64,000 bases of DNA from SURF-28 sp034521465 (GCA_034521465.1 JAXHMN010000008.1:62001-126000), one strand, 5' to 3'; shown: positions 20,220-31,114, numbered from the stretch's first letter. Notes: a model not told the origin generated them from the sequence alone. Program-made: numbers and translations.

Positions 20220-22109
20220 TTAATTAAATTTTTTGATCAATTTACCTTTTTTATCGTAAAGATTCGATACCTTCATTTCTTTACGCACGGAGTTAATTAG
20301 AATTAGCTCTTCTGAATTGAGCAATTCCTCTAAAGAGATTTCCTTTTCAATTATATTATCATTTGTATCTAAAATAAATTGGCGATAACAGCCATTTAGA
20401 ATTCCGGAATTAACGGACGGTGTAATATAGCTTATCTTTCAGTTCTGAGCTAAGATATTTGTGATTGCTCCTTCCGCTAAGTTTTTCATTTTCGTTGAAG
20501 TAAATCACTTCATCGTAACCTTTGGTTTTGTACTTGTTGCAATTCTTCGTCATATTATTTTCTGTTAGTCGTTTTAAAGTATTGAAATCGTTGATTGCTG
20601 TTAATTTGATTCGGTGAAATTATCACAGATAAATTCTTTTTTTGCTGATCTAATTCAGAAATCTTAAATGAAATATTTCCCCACTTATTTAAAGACAACC
20701 TCATTTTATACTTTTTAGTTTCATTTAGATTTTTCTATTTCCTGCTTGATACTTCGTCTTATTATTTTTTCATCAAATCAGAAAGAGAAAATAATCTGCG
20801 GTTTGTGATAATCTTTTCATATGATATTCCAATAGAAATACTTCATTTTTCTCAATCGAACATCGATTCAAAAATTTCAAAGTACTCTACGGGTTCATTG
20901 TAAGAACTTTGCTTTAAGAAGCACTTCTTCATATTCATTCTCCGGAATCACTGTCCCAAACAATACCGCTTCCGATCCCGAGCGAACAATTTTTTGTTTT
21001 CTTATTAACAGCAATTGTACGGATTGCTACGTTAGCAATTGAATAATCCTCTGGTGAATATTCCGATCAGCCCTGTGTAAATGCCTCTCGTTTCTTTTTC
21101 GATATCGTTTATTATTTCCATTGTCCTTAATTTGGGAGCACCGGTTATCGATCCGCTTGGGAATAAGTTTTTAATAATTTCTGAAATTCTTTTCTCTCTT
21201 AATTTACCTTTAACTTCTGAAGTTAGTTGAAAAATTGATTCGAACTTCTCAATATTATATTGATTAGTGACTTTCACCGAATCGAAGTGACAAAGTTTTC
21301 CTATATCGTTCCTCAACAAATCTACAATCATTACATTCTCTGCTCTATCCTTTTGACTGCTGGTTAATTCCTGCATTTTATTTTGATCTTGTTCGATATT
21401 GTAGCCACGTGAGATTGTACCCTTCATTGGCTTTACTTTTATTTCATCATCTATGAATATCAAAAAACAGTTCCGGCGAAGATGAAATGATGAATTCATC
21501 ACCGAGATTTATTAATGCACTATACTCAGCAGACTGTGAAAAAATAAGCTGGCACAAATAGTTGGGTGATTGTTCCGATTAGTTTGAAATTAGATTTAAT
21601 AGTGTAATTAACTTGGTAAGTATCGCCTTCTTTTATTTTTTGACTTATGTAATCAACATTCTTAATGATATTCTCTTTTTGTCAGTGTTTAACTTAAAAT
21701 GACTGATCAAATCATTCCGCTATAAACTTCATCAATGACCGGAATAGTCTAGTTCACTCGAATTTATTTTTATTAATATAATTTTGATCGGTAATTAAAA
21801 AATGTGCAAGTGATTTTTCACTTGTCCGGTACTAGACGAATTCAATCTTTCTTCCAACAAATAACCAAATTCATAATCAATCAGACCAACAACAATTTTA
21901 TTTGAGCTAATTTCTTTATCAACACTTGCAAGCACATCCGATAACTGTTCGGTTCCGGTAATATTAATTGATTTTTCAAATTTTTTGAATAGATAAGTCT
22001 TACCATCTTCGTACAAATTCGGTGTGTAAAAAAGTGCACTAAATGGATTTTGTTCAACGTATTTTATCAGTTCTATTAATTTCATTTTAGTCATTTGGAA
22101 TGGGAACAA
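20220..22109 (-). CDS. pabB: Fused aminodeoxychorismate synthase component I / class IV aminotransferase-fold lyase (heavily frameshifted)
   Basis: Makes 4-amino-4-deoxychorismate and probably p-aminobenzoate for folate. The N-terminal part (21795-22109) has a weak PabB start. The chorismate-binding core at 21032-21502 reads KPMKGTISRG, VMIVDLLRNDIG, FPSGSITGAPK and ETRGIYTGLIG, all hallmarks; beyond it another frame continues GYFSPEDYSIANVAIRT and GIGSGIVWDSDS. After that come FEIFESM, LLEYHMKRLSQTADYF and DEVIYFNENEKLS, NSGILNGCYRQFI, which match a class IV aminotransferase/ADC-lyase domain, so this is a PabB-PabC fusion as found in several Bacteroidota relatives. At least seven indels break it, more per kilobase than any neighbour. 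It could be a true pseudogene, but the retained motifs argue for assembly error. Start uncertain: ATG 22109 or the in-frame ATG at 22085. Confidence 0.75.
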
Positions 22110-22185
22110 AGTTACAAAATATTGGGGATTTATAAATTTTTAAGTTAATTTTGACGCTGTTGTTACTTCTAATTGAAGGTGTAAA

Positions 22186-23691
22186 ATGTCGAAACCCCGT
22201 CTAAGTTTTTGGCAAATCTGGAATATGAGTTTTCGGTTTTCTCGGTATTCAATTCGGGTTTGCACTTCAAAACGCCAATGTCTCAAGAATATTTGAAACT
22301 CTCGGTGCAAGCATAGATGATATTCCAATCCTTTGGATTGCTGCCCCGGTAACCGGTTTAATTGTACAACCAATTATTGGACACATTAGCGACAGAACGT
22401 GGAACCGGCTCGGAAGAAGGAGACCGTTTTTTCTAATTGGTGCAATCCTTGCATCCGCTGCACTTTTTGTAATGCCTAATTCACCCGTATTATGGGTCGC
22501 AGCCGGCATGCTTTGGATAATGGACGCATCAATAAATATTTCGATGGAACCTTTTCGTGCATTCGTTGGTGATATGCTTCCTTCCGAACAAAGAACGGTC
22601 GGTTTTTCGATGCAAAGTTTTTTCATTGGAACCGGAGCAGTGATTGCTTCAGCTTTACCTTACATAATGACAAATTGGTTTGGTGTCAGTAATACCGCAC
22701 CTTCAGGAGAAATTCCGGAATCAGTTAAATTTTCTTTTTACATCGGCGGCGCTGTCTTTTTTGTTGCTGTTCTCTGGACGGTTATAAGTACTAAAGAATA
22801 CTCCCCGGAACAACTTGAAAAATTTGAGGAGGAATCGGAAGACGAACAGAGAGATATTTCCGAAATCGAAATTACAACTCCTCCAAATAAATTTTAAAAG
22901 ATGGTGTTATTTGGTTCATTATCAACTCATTCCTATTTATTATTTTCGAATTTTTTATTTACATGGATTATGGTTTGATGGTTTTCTTCGGTGGCGGCGC
23001 CGCATTCGGGTTATTGCAAATTATAAGCGGACTATTAGCCAATTCGGGAAAAGAGAAAACCGGTTTAGTCGTTATTCTAAATGACCTCTACCATATGCCA
23101 AAGACAATGATCCAACTTTCTTATGTTCAATTTTTCTCCTGGTTTGCTTTATTCGCCATGTGGATTTATACCACCCCGGCCGTGACACGCCATATTTACA
23201 ATACAACCGATCCAACTTCCGCCGCTTACAATGAAGGAGCAGATTGGGTGGGAGTTTTAATGGCAGTCTATAACGGTTTTGCGGCTGTGATGGCTTTCTT
23301 TTTAGTCTGGTTATCCAAACGAATGTCCCGGAAATCTGTTCACGCTATTAGTCTGATTTGTGGCGGCATAGGTTTAATTTCGTTTTATGTAATTCAAAAT
23401 CCAAATATATTATTGATTTCCGAATTAGGAATCGGGTTGGCTTGGGCATCAATTTTAGCAATGCCGTATGCTATTCTCACCGGTTCACTACCATCCAAAA
23501 AGATGGGTGTTTACATGGGTATTTTTAATTTCTTTATAGTTATTCCACAAATAACAGCTGCCGCTATTTTAGGATTTTTTGTTAAAGATTTATTTGAAGG
23601 TCATGCAATTTATGCGCTTGTTCTTGGCGGTGTTTCAATGTTTATAGCGGCACTACTCGTTGCACGTGTAGATGATGAAGACGAAAAATAA
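22186..23691 (+). CDS. MFS sugar transporter, SLC45/GPH-like (frameshifted)
   Basis: Major-facilitator protein of about 500 residues with 12 predicted helices. The start at ATG 22186 (MSKPRLSFWQIWNMSFG) has GAAGG as ribosome site; one surplus T near 22231-22235 shifts the frame, after which GIQFGFALQNANVSRIF reads on. The loop 2-3 motif GHISDRTWNRLGRRRPF is the MFS signature. A second break lies at 22890-22960, between a charged central loop (ESEDEQRDISEIE) and IYMDYGLMVFFGGG; the second half is intact. It is clearly related to the MFS gene at 25189-26666, with the same length and motif, and both lie near a GH13 amylase, so malto-oligosaccharide uptake is a fair guess. Not a binding-protein system. 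Confidence 0.85.
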
Positions 23692-23712
23692 TTTGGGGTA
23701 TCAAAAAGGTTT

Positions 23713-24366
23713 ATGAAAATTATAAGTTTTGAAGGAATTGACGGAACGGGAAAAACAACTCAAATAAATTTACTGCACCAATATTTGGTAGATAAGGGTT
23801 TTACAGTTAATGTAAGATCATATCCGGTTTATGATTCTTTTTTCGGGAAAGAAATTGGAAACCAATTGAGTGGAAAAGACACAGAACATAATATAGACCC
23901 GAAATCAATGGCGCTTTGGTATGCTATGGATAGATGGAAGGATAGCAAAGATTTTATTGAGACGGATGGAAAAACCGATATTCTGCTTTTGAATAGATAT
24001 ACTCTGTCAAATATGGTTTATCAAGTTATACGAGCCGGCGATTCCGACTCACTTGCCTTATGGATAGAAGAGCTTGAACACAACGTGTTGCAACTCCCCC
24101 GTCCGGATTTGTACTTGATTTTTGATCTTCCTTTTGAGTTAGCATTAAAGAATAACAAAAGTAAAGGAAAGCGTGAATATATCGACAGCGAAATTGATAT
24201 TTATGAGAAAGATATAAAACTGCAAACAAAAGCACGAGAGTTATATCTGCGCTACGGGATGCGCCAGAAGAACGCAAATGTTATCGAGTGTTTTTCCGGT
24301 GAAGAAATGATATCTATCGAAAATATCTTTAATTCGGTTCAGGAAGAAGTCGACAGTATAATTTAA
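23713..24366 (+). CDS. tmk: Thymidylate kinase family protein
   Basis: Phosphorylates dTMP to dTDP in the cytoplasm. The intact 217-residue frame has the P-loop EGIDGTGKTT at residues 7-16, a DRW motif (AMDRWKDSKDF) near 77, the LLLNRYTLSN segment near 95 and a lid-like region with KGKREYIDSE near 155. Length is normal for the family. The lid differs from the usual bacterial form with R-rich DR(E/F) repeats and resembles the divergent tmk-like kinases. It lies 21 bases after the MFS gene with a modest AAAAGG ribosome site and ends directly against the convergent neighbour, leaving no room for a terminator. Confidence 0.85.
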   Translation: MKIISFEGIDGTGKTTQINLLHQYLVDKGFTVNVRSYPVYDSFFGKEIGNQLSGKDTEHNIDPKSMALWYAMDRWKDSKDFIETDGKTDILLLNRYTLSNMVYQVIRAGDSDSLALWIEELEHNVLQLPRPDLYLIFDLPFELALKNNKSKGKREYIDSEIDIYEKDIKLQTKARELYLRYGMRQKNANVIECFSGEEMISIENIFNSVQEEVDSII

Positions 24367-25181
24367 TTAATATTTCATCACAACCAATTCAACAACATAC
24401 TTAAATTGGTAATTAGCTCCATTTTCAATTTCCGAAGTATCATTTAACATAATCGTTACAACTCGAGGATTATTTTTTGCGTCTTCACTCCAAGTAACTG
24501 AATTCATTGTTTCAGAACTTTTTGCTTCTTCTTTTTTCCAACCATTCGTTAAGCAACTTTGCATTGATGAAACAACCGATCCGAATTTACCTTTTGCATC
24601 ATTTAGATCATCACCTTCATAATACAAAGCAACGTAGGCGGCATCATCACTGTTTATGAAAGCATCAATTGATCCTTCCAATTTATGTAATGACCTATTA
24701 GATGGAATTGTCTGCGGGAAAATAAAATATGCATTAGAATGTGCTAAGATAAAATTAAGACCAGTACAAAAATCTGACTCGTCACTTAGAAATAATGAAG
24801 CAGGATCCGCAAATGCATATTGCAGAAAATATTTACCTTCGGAAGTGCTGTCGCCAAGGACATATAATAACCATTCACCAGATTCGGGAACCTTCAATCC
24901 CATCGTGATAAAATCATCTCCCCTCGCAGATGCCTGCTGATACTTTGTATCATTGGGAGTAACGAGAACGAGCGAGGGACTAAAATCTTCAGAGAATACA
25001 ATAAAGTGCACCCTTTCACCTTTGTTCAGCGGTAGTTGAAAACCATCGTACCTTCCGAAGTTTTCTTTATATAAATCTTTCGTAGTTAATTCCCCTTCGA
25101 TTTTCTGATACTCAACGTAAAATTCTTGCGCGTTGGATAAAATAATGGTTGCGAGTATTCCGAATAAAAACTTTTAAACAT
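24367..25181 (-). CDS. Secreted protein of unknown function (frameshifted near N-terminus)
   Basis: I do not recognise this family. The main frame covers 214 residues; an indel near 25155-25165 separates it from the true start at ATG 25181, which has a good AGAGGG ribosome site and opens a signal peptide (MFK, then FGILATIILSNAQ in the shifted frame). Mature protein about 250 residues, beta-strand rich. A stretch with SGEWLLYVLGDSTSEGKYFL resembles the strand pattern of bacterial pre-peptidase C-terminal (PPC) domains, but this is only a resemblance. Two cysteines (DFCTGL and SCLTNG) could form a disulfide. It sits between tmk and the second MFS gene, 7 bases downstream of the latter, so it may belong to the glucan-use cluster. 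Confidence 0.6.
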
Positions 25182-25188
25182 ATTCCCT

Positions 25189-26666
25189 CTAATTAGATTT
25201 TTGTTCTTCCGGCTCTTGATCTTCTTTTACCATGAACCATAGTACTGAGGATATAGCTAGTGTCACTGCGCTTATAATAAAGATCAAGTTTTTATCAGAT
25301 GCTTCACTTACTGCCTGTCCGACACCAAAACTTGCAACAAGCTGCGGCAGCACAACAGCTAAATTAAACAACCCCATAAAAAGCCCCATTTGAGATTGAT
25401 CTACTTTCTGCGACATAATAGCAAAAGGTAAACTAATCGTCGCCGCCCAGCCGACACCCAAAACACCCATTAAAATATAAATAGTGATTGGAGTAAATCC
25501 GAAGAATATCATGCCGGCATATCCCGCAGCCATTATACCAATACACGCTGCGTGGGTTTTTACTCTGCCAATTTTACGAGTGATTGGTTCTAAAACGAAC
25601 GCAGGCAAAATTGCCCCAACCGCATTTAATATTAAAAAGCTGATTGAAACTACACGACCCATTTCCACTTGAATATCGTTGCTTATTACATCACCTGTGC
25701 TGTAACCGTAAACTTTGTATTGAACATAAGCAAACATGTAAACAAACATGGTTTGGATTCCGAGCCAAGTAAAGGAATGAGCCGCCAATACTTTTTTGAA
25801 ACCGACAATTCCACGTTTCTTTTTCGTCATTCCATCTGATGAGGCAATTATTACCTTGATGATAAAGAACATGGTAATGCCGAAGCAGATAATCTCTACA
25901 TAATAATTATCCATTTTGAAGTTAATAACGCGTGCGGTTAACGCATATACGGCATAAATTAGGAATCCCATAAAGGTCTGATGTTATTTAAAATTTCTAA
26001 AGCAGACGAGTTATCAGTCCCTTCGTCACCTTCTTCATCAGCAGATTTTGGTAATTCCCTTGGTTCTTTAATAAAAATAGGAGGTAGAATTGAAAGTACT
26101 AAAACAAGAATAACACCTGTGTAGATCAAAATATAATTATCCCAAACAGCTCCGATAACGTAGGCGAGTACACCAAACGAGCCGGAGATTGTCTGCATCC
26201 AAGCATAACCTTTTGTCCGTTCGGTGCCTTCCGGAGTTACATCGGCAATAATTGAGCGCGTTGGGTTAAAGCTGATATTAATTGCTAAGTCTAAAGTAAG
26301 TGCAACTGCAATTGCTACACCAAGTATTCCTTCTAAACCGAGTGATGTTGTAATAATGTCAATGTTCGGTAATGTTAAAAGCATCATCGCAGCTAAAAAC
26401 CCACCGATAAAAATGAATGGTCTCCTTCTTCCTTTCCAAAACCAAACTTTATCGCTAATCAATCCTACTATTACTTGTCCGAGTATGCCTGCAATTGGTC
26501 CGGCAGCCCAAACTAATCCCACATCATGAATTTCCAAACCATATTGTGTGCTCAAAATCCAGCTTAGCGCTGCAATCTGAATTGACAATGCAAATCCCAT
26601 TGCAGTAGCCGGTAAAGCGAGCAGCGCATAGAATGTGTTTGAGAGTTTTTTCTGAATTTCTATCAT
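25189..26666 (-). CDS. MFS sugar transporter, SLC45/GPH-like (frameshifted)
   Basis: Twelve-helix major-facilitator protein of about 492 residues, related to the plus-strand MFS at 22186-23691. Hallmarks are GLISDKVWFWKGRRRPF in loop 2-3, IADVTPEGTERTKGY after helix 4-5, a charged central loop with ADEEGDEGTD, and GVGWAATISLPFAI in the second half, which lines up with LAWASILAMPYAIL of the other copy. One indel near 25960-25972 splits it. It is followed by an unknown secreted protein and preceded 24 bases upstream by a GH13 alpha-amylase, which suggests uptake of maltose or malto-oligosaccharides released by that enzyme. Substrate not proven by sequence. Confidence 0.88.
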
Positions 26667-26690
26667 GCTATTCTCTGAAAATTAGATTTT

Positions 26691-28526
26691 CTAATTTAAT
26701 AAATAAATTTTTGAAGTTTTTGGGGAAAGTATGAGATTTTTTTCGTTTGTATAATCAATTATCTCATCGTTAAATAAATCTATTAATTGATCGGCATTGT
26801 TTAACTCACTTTCCATTCGTGAAAGGTTTACCTCAAATTCTTCTTCATTATTGTTAATTACAATCATGAATTTTTGATCTTCGTTTTCTTTGAAGTAAAC
26901 ATACGTTTCATCCACCGGATAGAAATGAGTTAATTTACCCGTGGCTAATGGTTTGTATACTTTCCTCAATTCTATCAACTTCTTTAAATGATTGAAAATG
27001 TTGTTTTCAATTTCTGTTCTTTCTTCTTTTGTAAATGCATTTCTCTCATCGCCAATAAACCCACCGGGGAATGGTTTTCTAATTTTACCGTGACCATCAC
27101 CTTCGTTAATACCAATCTCTGTACCATAAAATATTTGTGGAATTCCTCTTGTCGTTAAGAGAATTGTTAATGCAATTTTGAATTTTTCATAATCACCGTC
27201 AGCAAGATACATTCCTCTATCAACATCGTGGTTATCAATAAACGGCATAAGATTTTGAGGATTTGAATAAAGCAGATCTTTCGCTAGTGTATTATAAATA
27301 TCATAAAGACCGCGTTCGTCTTTTAAGTATCTTGCAAAGCTGTCACGCATTCCAAAATCAATTACTGACGGCAAATGAGTGTTGAAATCTTTTACTTTTG
27401 AGTTTGCTTGAAATCCGGCGAGAAAGGCGGGTTCTCCGGTCCATATCTCCCCTACAATGTTGAAGTTCGGATACTCTTCTAAAATTACTTTTGCCCAGTT
27501 TGACATAAATATTTGGTCGGAGTACGGTAGGTATCTTCTCTGATTCCGTCAATTCCGGAATACTCAATCCACCAAATTGTGTTTTGTATTAAATAATTAG
27601 CAACAAACTCATTTCTCTGATTAAGATCGATCATGTAATCAGTGAACCATCCTTCGGAGTTTAACTCTCTTGCCGAATCGTTGCTGTATATATCAACTAT
27701 GGAAGTTTTGTTGTGATTTGCGTTTTCGTGATGTTCTACCGTTCCGTTTATCCATGATTCAAAAGGTAAGTTGCTCACCCAAGGATGATTGATTCCGATG
27801 TGATTCGAAACGTGATCATAAATTACTTTAATTCCTTTTTCGTGTGCCTTGTTTACTAGTTCTTTATAAAGCTCGTTTGACCCAAATCGTTCATCAATTT
27901 TATATAAATCTGTGGAAGCATACCCGTGATAACTCATGTACATATCATTTTCTAGGGTTGGAGTTAACCAAATTGCAGTGATTCCTAAATCACTTAAATA
28001 ATCTAGTTTGTCAATTACTCCTTGCAGATTCACCACCATGTCTCCCGTTAAGTGATCTATACTTAAATTCATCTCTTGAATTTTCAAGTGTGTCATTTGA
28101 AGCATCACCGTTATTGAATCGATCAACGAAGATCAAATAGACTACATCTTCATTTGAGAAACCTTCATGATTTTGAGGATTAAATTCTCGCTGCTTGAAT
28201 TCATATTCAAGAATTTCTGTGTGATCATCACTTGTTAGATTTAACTCATAGTTGCCTGGAGTTAGAGAAGTGTCCAAAGCAACATCTACAAAAAGATATT
28301 TTTGATTATCTGTTTCGGTGAAATTAATTATATCCAGCCCGGGTTGATTAAAACTAATTTCTATTCCGGTTAGATTTTCACCATAAATCATGAGCTGAAG
28401 TGTATCCCATTTCATACCAATCCACCAATTAGGAGGATCGATTTTATCAACGATAAAATTTTTTGCAGCCAGGTTTAAGGCTAGGGCAAATAGAGAAATA
28501 ATAATTGTCTTCGATAATCTTTTCAT
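26691..28526 (-). CDS. Secreted GH13 alpha-amylase / neopullulanase-like enzyme (frameshifted)
   Basis: Hydrolyses alpha-1,4-glucans or cyclodextrin-like substrates. A signal peptide (KTIIISLFALALNLAA) is followed by an N-terminal beta domain starting IDPPNWWIGM, as in cyclomaltodextrinases and SusA-type neopullulanases. The catalytic barrel keeps VIYDHVSNH (region I), DGIREDT with the nucleophile Asp (region II), IVGEIW with the acid Glu (region III) and FIDNHDVDRG (region IV), so it should be active. Indels lie near 28085-28120 and 27500-27515. About 612 residues, typical. It likely acts in the periplasm and feeds the adjoining MFS transporter. First gene of the minus-strand cluster, divergent from smpB across 163 bases. 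Confidence 0.92.
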
Positions 28527-28689
28527 AAAGGAATTGATTCCACTTTTTCAAATCCGAAAATAAGGTTTTTGTTTCAATCTTGCTTCATTTTTTGATTTGA
28601 GTATGAATACAATCTTTCATAATAAACAACTTTATTTGCTCAATAATTGCATTTTAGCTACTTTCAAAATAGATTTGCTTTCTTGATCT

Positions 28690-29145
28690 ATGGAAGAAAC
28701 TAGAGAAAAAAATATTACAGTAAACCGGAAGGCGAGACACGAGTACCATGTAGTTCAGGTTTTTGAAGCTGGTATTGTTTTGACCGGAACAGAAGTAAAG
28801 TCTTTGCGTGAAGGCAAAATATCTTTAGCCGATAGCTATGCCCGGGTTAACAACGGTGAAGTATGGCTTCTCAATGTTCATATTAATGAATACTCTCAGG
28901 GAAACATTAACAACCATGATCCTACGAGAGAAAGAAAATTGTTATTGCACAAAAGCGAGATAAAAAAACTGCAAAAAGCAGTTCACGAAAAAGGAAACAC
29001 TCTTATTCCACTTAGATTTTACTTTAAAGAAGGTAAAGTAAAAGTGGAATTGGCAATAGCCAAAGGTAAAAGAGTTTATGATAAACGCGAAGATATTGCG
29101 AAAAAAGATATGAAACGTGAATTAGAGAGAAAAATAAAATACTAA
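28690..29145 (+). CDS. smpB: SsrA-binding protein SmpB
   Basis: Partner of tmRNA in ribosome rescue; cytoplasmic. Intact frame of 151 residues. The start NITVNRKARHEYHV, the core AGIVLTGTEVKSLREGKISLADSYARV and the basic C-terminal tail (KGKRVYDKREDIAKKDMKRE), which inserts into the decoding site, are all present. Length is normal. tyrS follows after 16 bases and the decarboxylase after that. The tmRNA gene itself is not in the window. Confidence 0.97.
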   Translation: MEETREKNITVNRKARHEYHVVQVFEAGIVLTGTEVKSLREGKISLADSYARVNNGEVWLLNVHINEYSQGNINNHDPTRERKLLLHKSEIKKLQKAVHEKGNTLIPLRFYFKEGKVKVELAIAKGKRVYDKREDIAKKDMKRELERKIKY

Positions 29146-29161
29146 TACGGAGCAATAAAAA

Positions 29162-30385
29162 TTGAGTTCAACAAAATTTCCATCCATCGAAGAACAATTA
29201 AAAATTATCAAACTCGGTACATCCGAAATTATTCCAGAAGATGACTTAATCAAAAAATTAAAAAGCTCAAAGCAAGAAGGTAAGCCGTTAAACATAAAAT
29301 TAGGATGTGACCCAACCAGACCCGATCTCCACCTTGGGCATGCGGTTGTCTTAAGAAAATTGGCACAGTTTCAACAACTCGGTCATCAAGCAATTTTGAT
29401 TATTGGTGATTTCACAGCAATGATTGGCGATCCATCAGGGAAAAATACAACTCGCCCCCCGCTTTCATTTGAAGAGGCACGGGAAAACGCAAAATCCTAC
29501 TGGGAGCAAGCTTCAAAAATTCTTGATCCTGAAAAAACAAAAATCGTCTATAATTCTGACTGGCTCGGTAAAATGAATTTTGATGATGTCATAAAACTTT
29601 CTTCAAAATATACAGTTGCACGAATGCTTGAACGTGATGATTTTACAAATCGCTACAAAAACGGTGTCTCAATTTCAATGCACGAAATTTTGTATCCACT
29701 TGCCCAAGCGTATGATTCCGTTGCAATTGAAAGCGATGTTGAACTTGGTGGAACTGATCAAAAATTTAATTTGCTTGTAGGCAGAGATATTCAGCGCGAA
29801 TACGGAATTGACCCTCAAGTTATTTTAACAATGCCCCTTTTAGTCGGTACCGACGGTGTTGAAAAAATGAGTAAATCGTACGATAATTACATAGGCATTG
29901 ACGATTCTCCAAAAGATATTTTTGGAAGAACACTTTCAATTCCCGATAATTTGATTTATACTTATTATGAACTTACAACAGATCTCAACCTAGAAGAGCT
30001 GGCAAAAGTTAAAGAAGATTTGGAAGTAAACAATGTTAATCCACGTGATATAAAAAGAAACTTAGCTAATAAATTAGTTGGTATGTATCACAGTGAAGAG
30101 GCAGCAATTGCTGCCGAGAAAGAATTTGACAAAATATTTATCAATAAAGATATACCGGATGAAATTCCGGAAATGGAAATTTCAACAAACTCAATAAATA
30201 TTGTTGACCTAATTGTTGATGTTAACTTCGCCCCATCAAAAAGTGAAGCAAGAAGATTAGTGAAACAAGGTGGAGTTTCAATTGACGGTAAAAAGATATC
30301 CGACTTTAATGAAGAAGTCTCGCTCAGTGGTGAAAATGTTTTGAAGGTCGGAAAAAGAAAATTTATTAAACTCATCTCAAATTAA
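29162..30385 (+). CDS. tyrS: Tyrosyl-tRNA synthetase
   Basis: Charges tRNA-Tyr. The 407-residue frame is intact. Class I signatures are PTRPDLHLGHAVVL near residue 50 (HIGH) and VEKMSKSYDN near 236 (KMSKS); GGTDQKFNLL near 197 is the tyrosine-site segment. The C-terminal 65 residues form an S4 RNA-binding domain (SEARRLVKQGGVSIDGKKI). The KMSKS sequence and PTRPDLHLGH type match the TyrZ-like subgroup more than classical TyrS. The only possible start is a TTG at 29162, preceded by CGGAG ten bases upstream; no ATG occurs before the conserved N-terminal helix. Confidence 0.96.
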   Translation: MSSTKFPSIEEQLKIIKLGTSEIIPEDDLIKKLKSSKQEGKPLNIKLGCDPTRPDLHLGHAVVLRKLAQFQQLGHQAILIIGDFTAMIGDPSGKNTTRPPLSFEEARENAKSYWEQASKILDPEKTKIVYNSDWLGKMNFDDVIKLSSKYTVARMLERDDFTNRYKNGVSISMHEILYPLAQAYDSVAIESDVELGGTDQKFNLLVGRDIQREYGIDPQVILTMPLLVGTDGVEKMSKSYDNYIGIDDSPKDIFGRTLSIPDNLIYTYYELTTDLNLEELAKVKEDLEVNNVNPRDIKRNLANKLVGMYHSEEAAIAAEKEFDKIFINKDIPDEIPEMEISTNSINIVDLIVDVNFAPSKSEARRLVKQGGVSIDGKKISDFNEEVSLSGENVLKVGKRKFIKLISN

Positions 30386-30399
30386 AGGAGGGATATAAA

Positions 30400-30945
30400 T
30401 TGTACGTTCCCACTAGAATATTCTTTACTAAAGGTGTCGGAAGACACAAGGAATATTTAGCATCATTTGAATCCGCTCTGCGTGATTCCCAAATTGAAAA
30501 ATTTAATTTGGTTACTGTAAGCAGCATCTTTCCTGTTGGCTGTAAACGAATTCCCGTTGAAAAGGGATTAGATGAATTATCCCTGGGACAAATTGTACAT
30601 TGTGTGATGGCAAGAAACGCAACTAATGAACCAAACAGGTTAATCGCTGCCTCAATCGGTGTTGCACGTCCAACCGATAAAAGTAATTATGGATATTTAT
30701 CCGAACATCATCCGTATGGTCAAACCGGTAAGTTTGCCGGAGATTATGCAGAAGATTTGGCGGCTTCAATGCTTGCTACAACTTTGGGTATCGATTTTGA
30801 TCCTGATAAAGCTTGGAATGAAAAAGAACAAGTATTCAAAATGTCCGGCAAAATTGTTGAGACGTATAATGTTACTCAGTCTGCAAGAGGTGATAAAAAC
30901 GGATTGTGGACTACGACGATTGCAGCCGCAATTTTGTTGCCTTAG
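30400..30945 (+). CDS. pdaD: Pyruvoyl-dependent arginine decarboxylase
   Basis: Converts arginine to agmatine for polyamine synthesis with a self-made pyruvoyl group in place of PLP. The proenzyme is 181 residues, normal length. The self-cleavage site is visible as VTVSSIFPVG with Ser41-Ser42; cleavage between them would leave a small beta chain and a pyruvoyl-capped alpha chain. ARNATNEPNRLIAASIGVA and YGYLSEHHPYGQT are the other conserved blocks. The start is TTG at 30400, backed by a very strong AAAGGAGGG ribosome site 7 bases before it. Last gene of smpB-tyrS-pdaD. No agmatine deiminase or agmatinase is in the window. Confidence 0.94.
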   Translation: MYVPTRIFFTKGVGRHKEYLASFESALRDSQIEKFNLVTVSSIFPVGCKRIPVEKGLDELSLGQIVHCVMARNATNEPNRLIAASIGVARPTDKSNYGYLSEHHPYGQTGKFAGDYAEDLAASMLATTLGIDFDPDKAWNEKEQVFKMSGKIVETYNVTQSARGDKNGLWTTTIAAAILLP

Positions 30946-30973
30946 TACATAAGTTCTTAATTATGATTACATA

Positions 30974-31042
30974 TCTTAATCTTGCTTTTAATCTTAATCT
31001 TACTCTTTTGGAAATTTGATTAAGATTAAGAGAAGATTAAGA
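30974..31042. terminator. Large inverted repeat, probable bidirectional terminator
   Basis: The left arm 30974-30999 and right arm 31018-31042 are complementary almost throughout, each built from the repeated unit CTTAATCTTAATC or its complement, around an 18-base loop. It lies between the convergent pdaD and symporter genes. The stem is AT-rich and lacks a clean T-run directly after it, so it may end transcription in both directions weakly, or protect 3' ends. Confidence 0.6.
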
Positions 31043-31114
31043 ATAGAATACAGCACAGTATTTTTGAAAAATAGTACTTAGTTTTTAGAGGAGTGTGTTA
31101 AAAGAAATATAATT

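Noticed and set aside
22186..28526. Glucan region as a mobile or horizontally acquired island
   Set aside because: No integrase, tRNA, flanking repeats or clear change in base composition was seen.
28527..28689. Bacteroidota-type promoter for smpB (TTTG at 28635 with TACTTTCA at 28659)
   Set aside because: Spacing is right but the -7 element matches TAnnTTTG too poorly to report as a feature.
30974..31042. CRISPR-like or tandem-repeat array from the CTTAATC units
   Set aside because: Only a few copies in a hairpin arrangement, no spacers of regular length and no cas genes.
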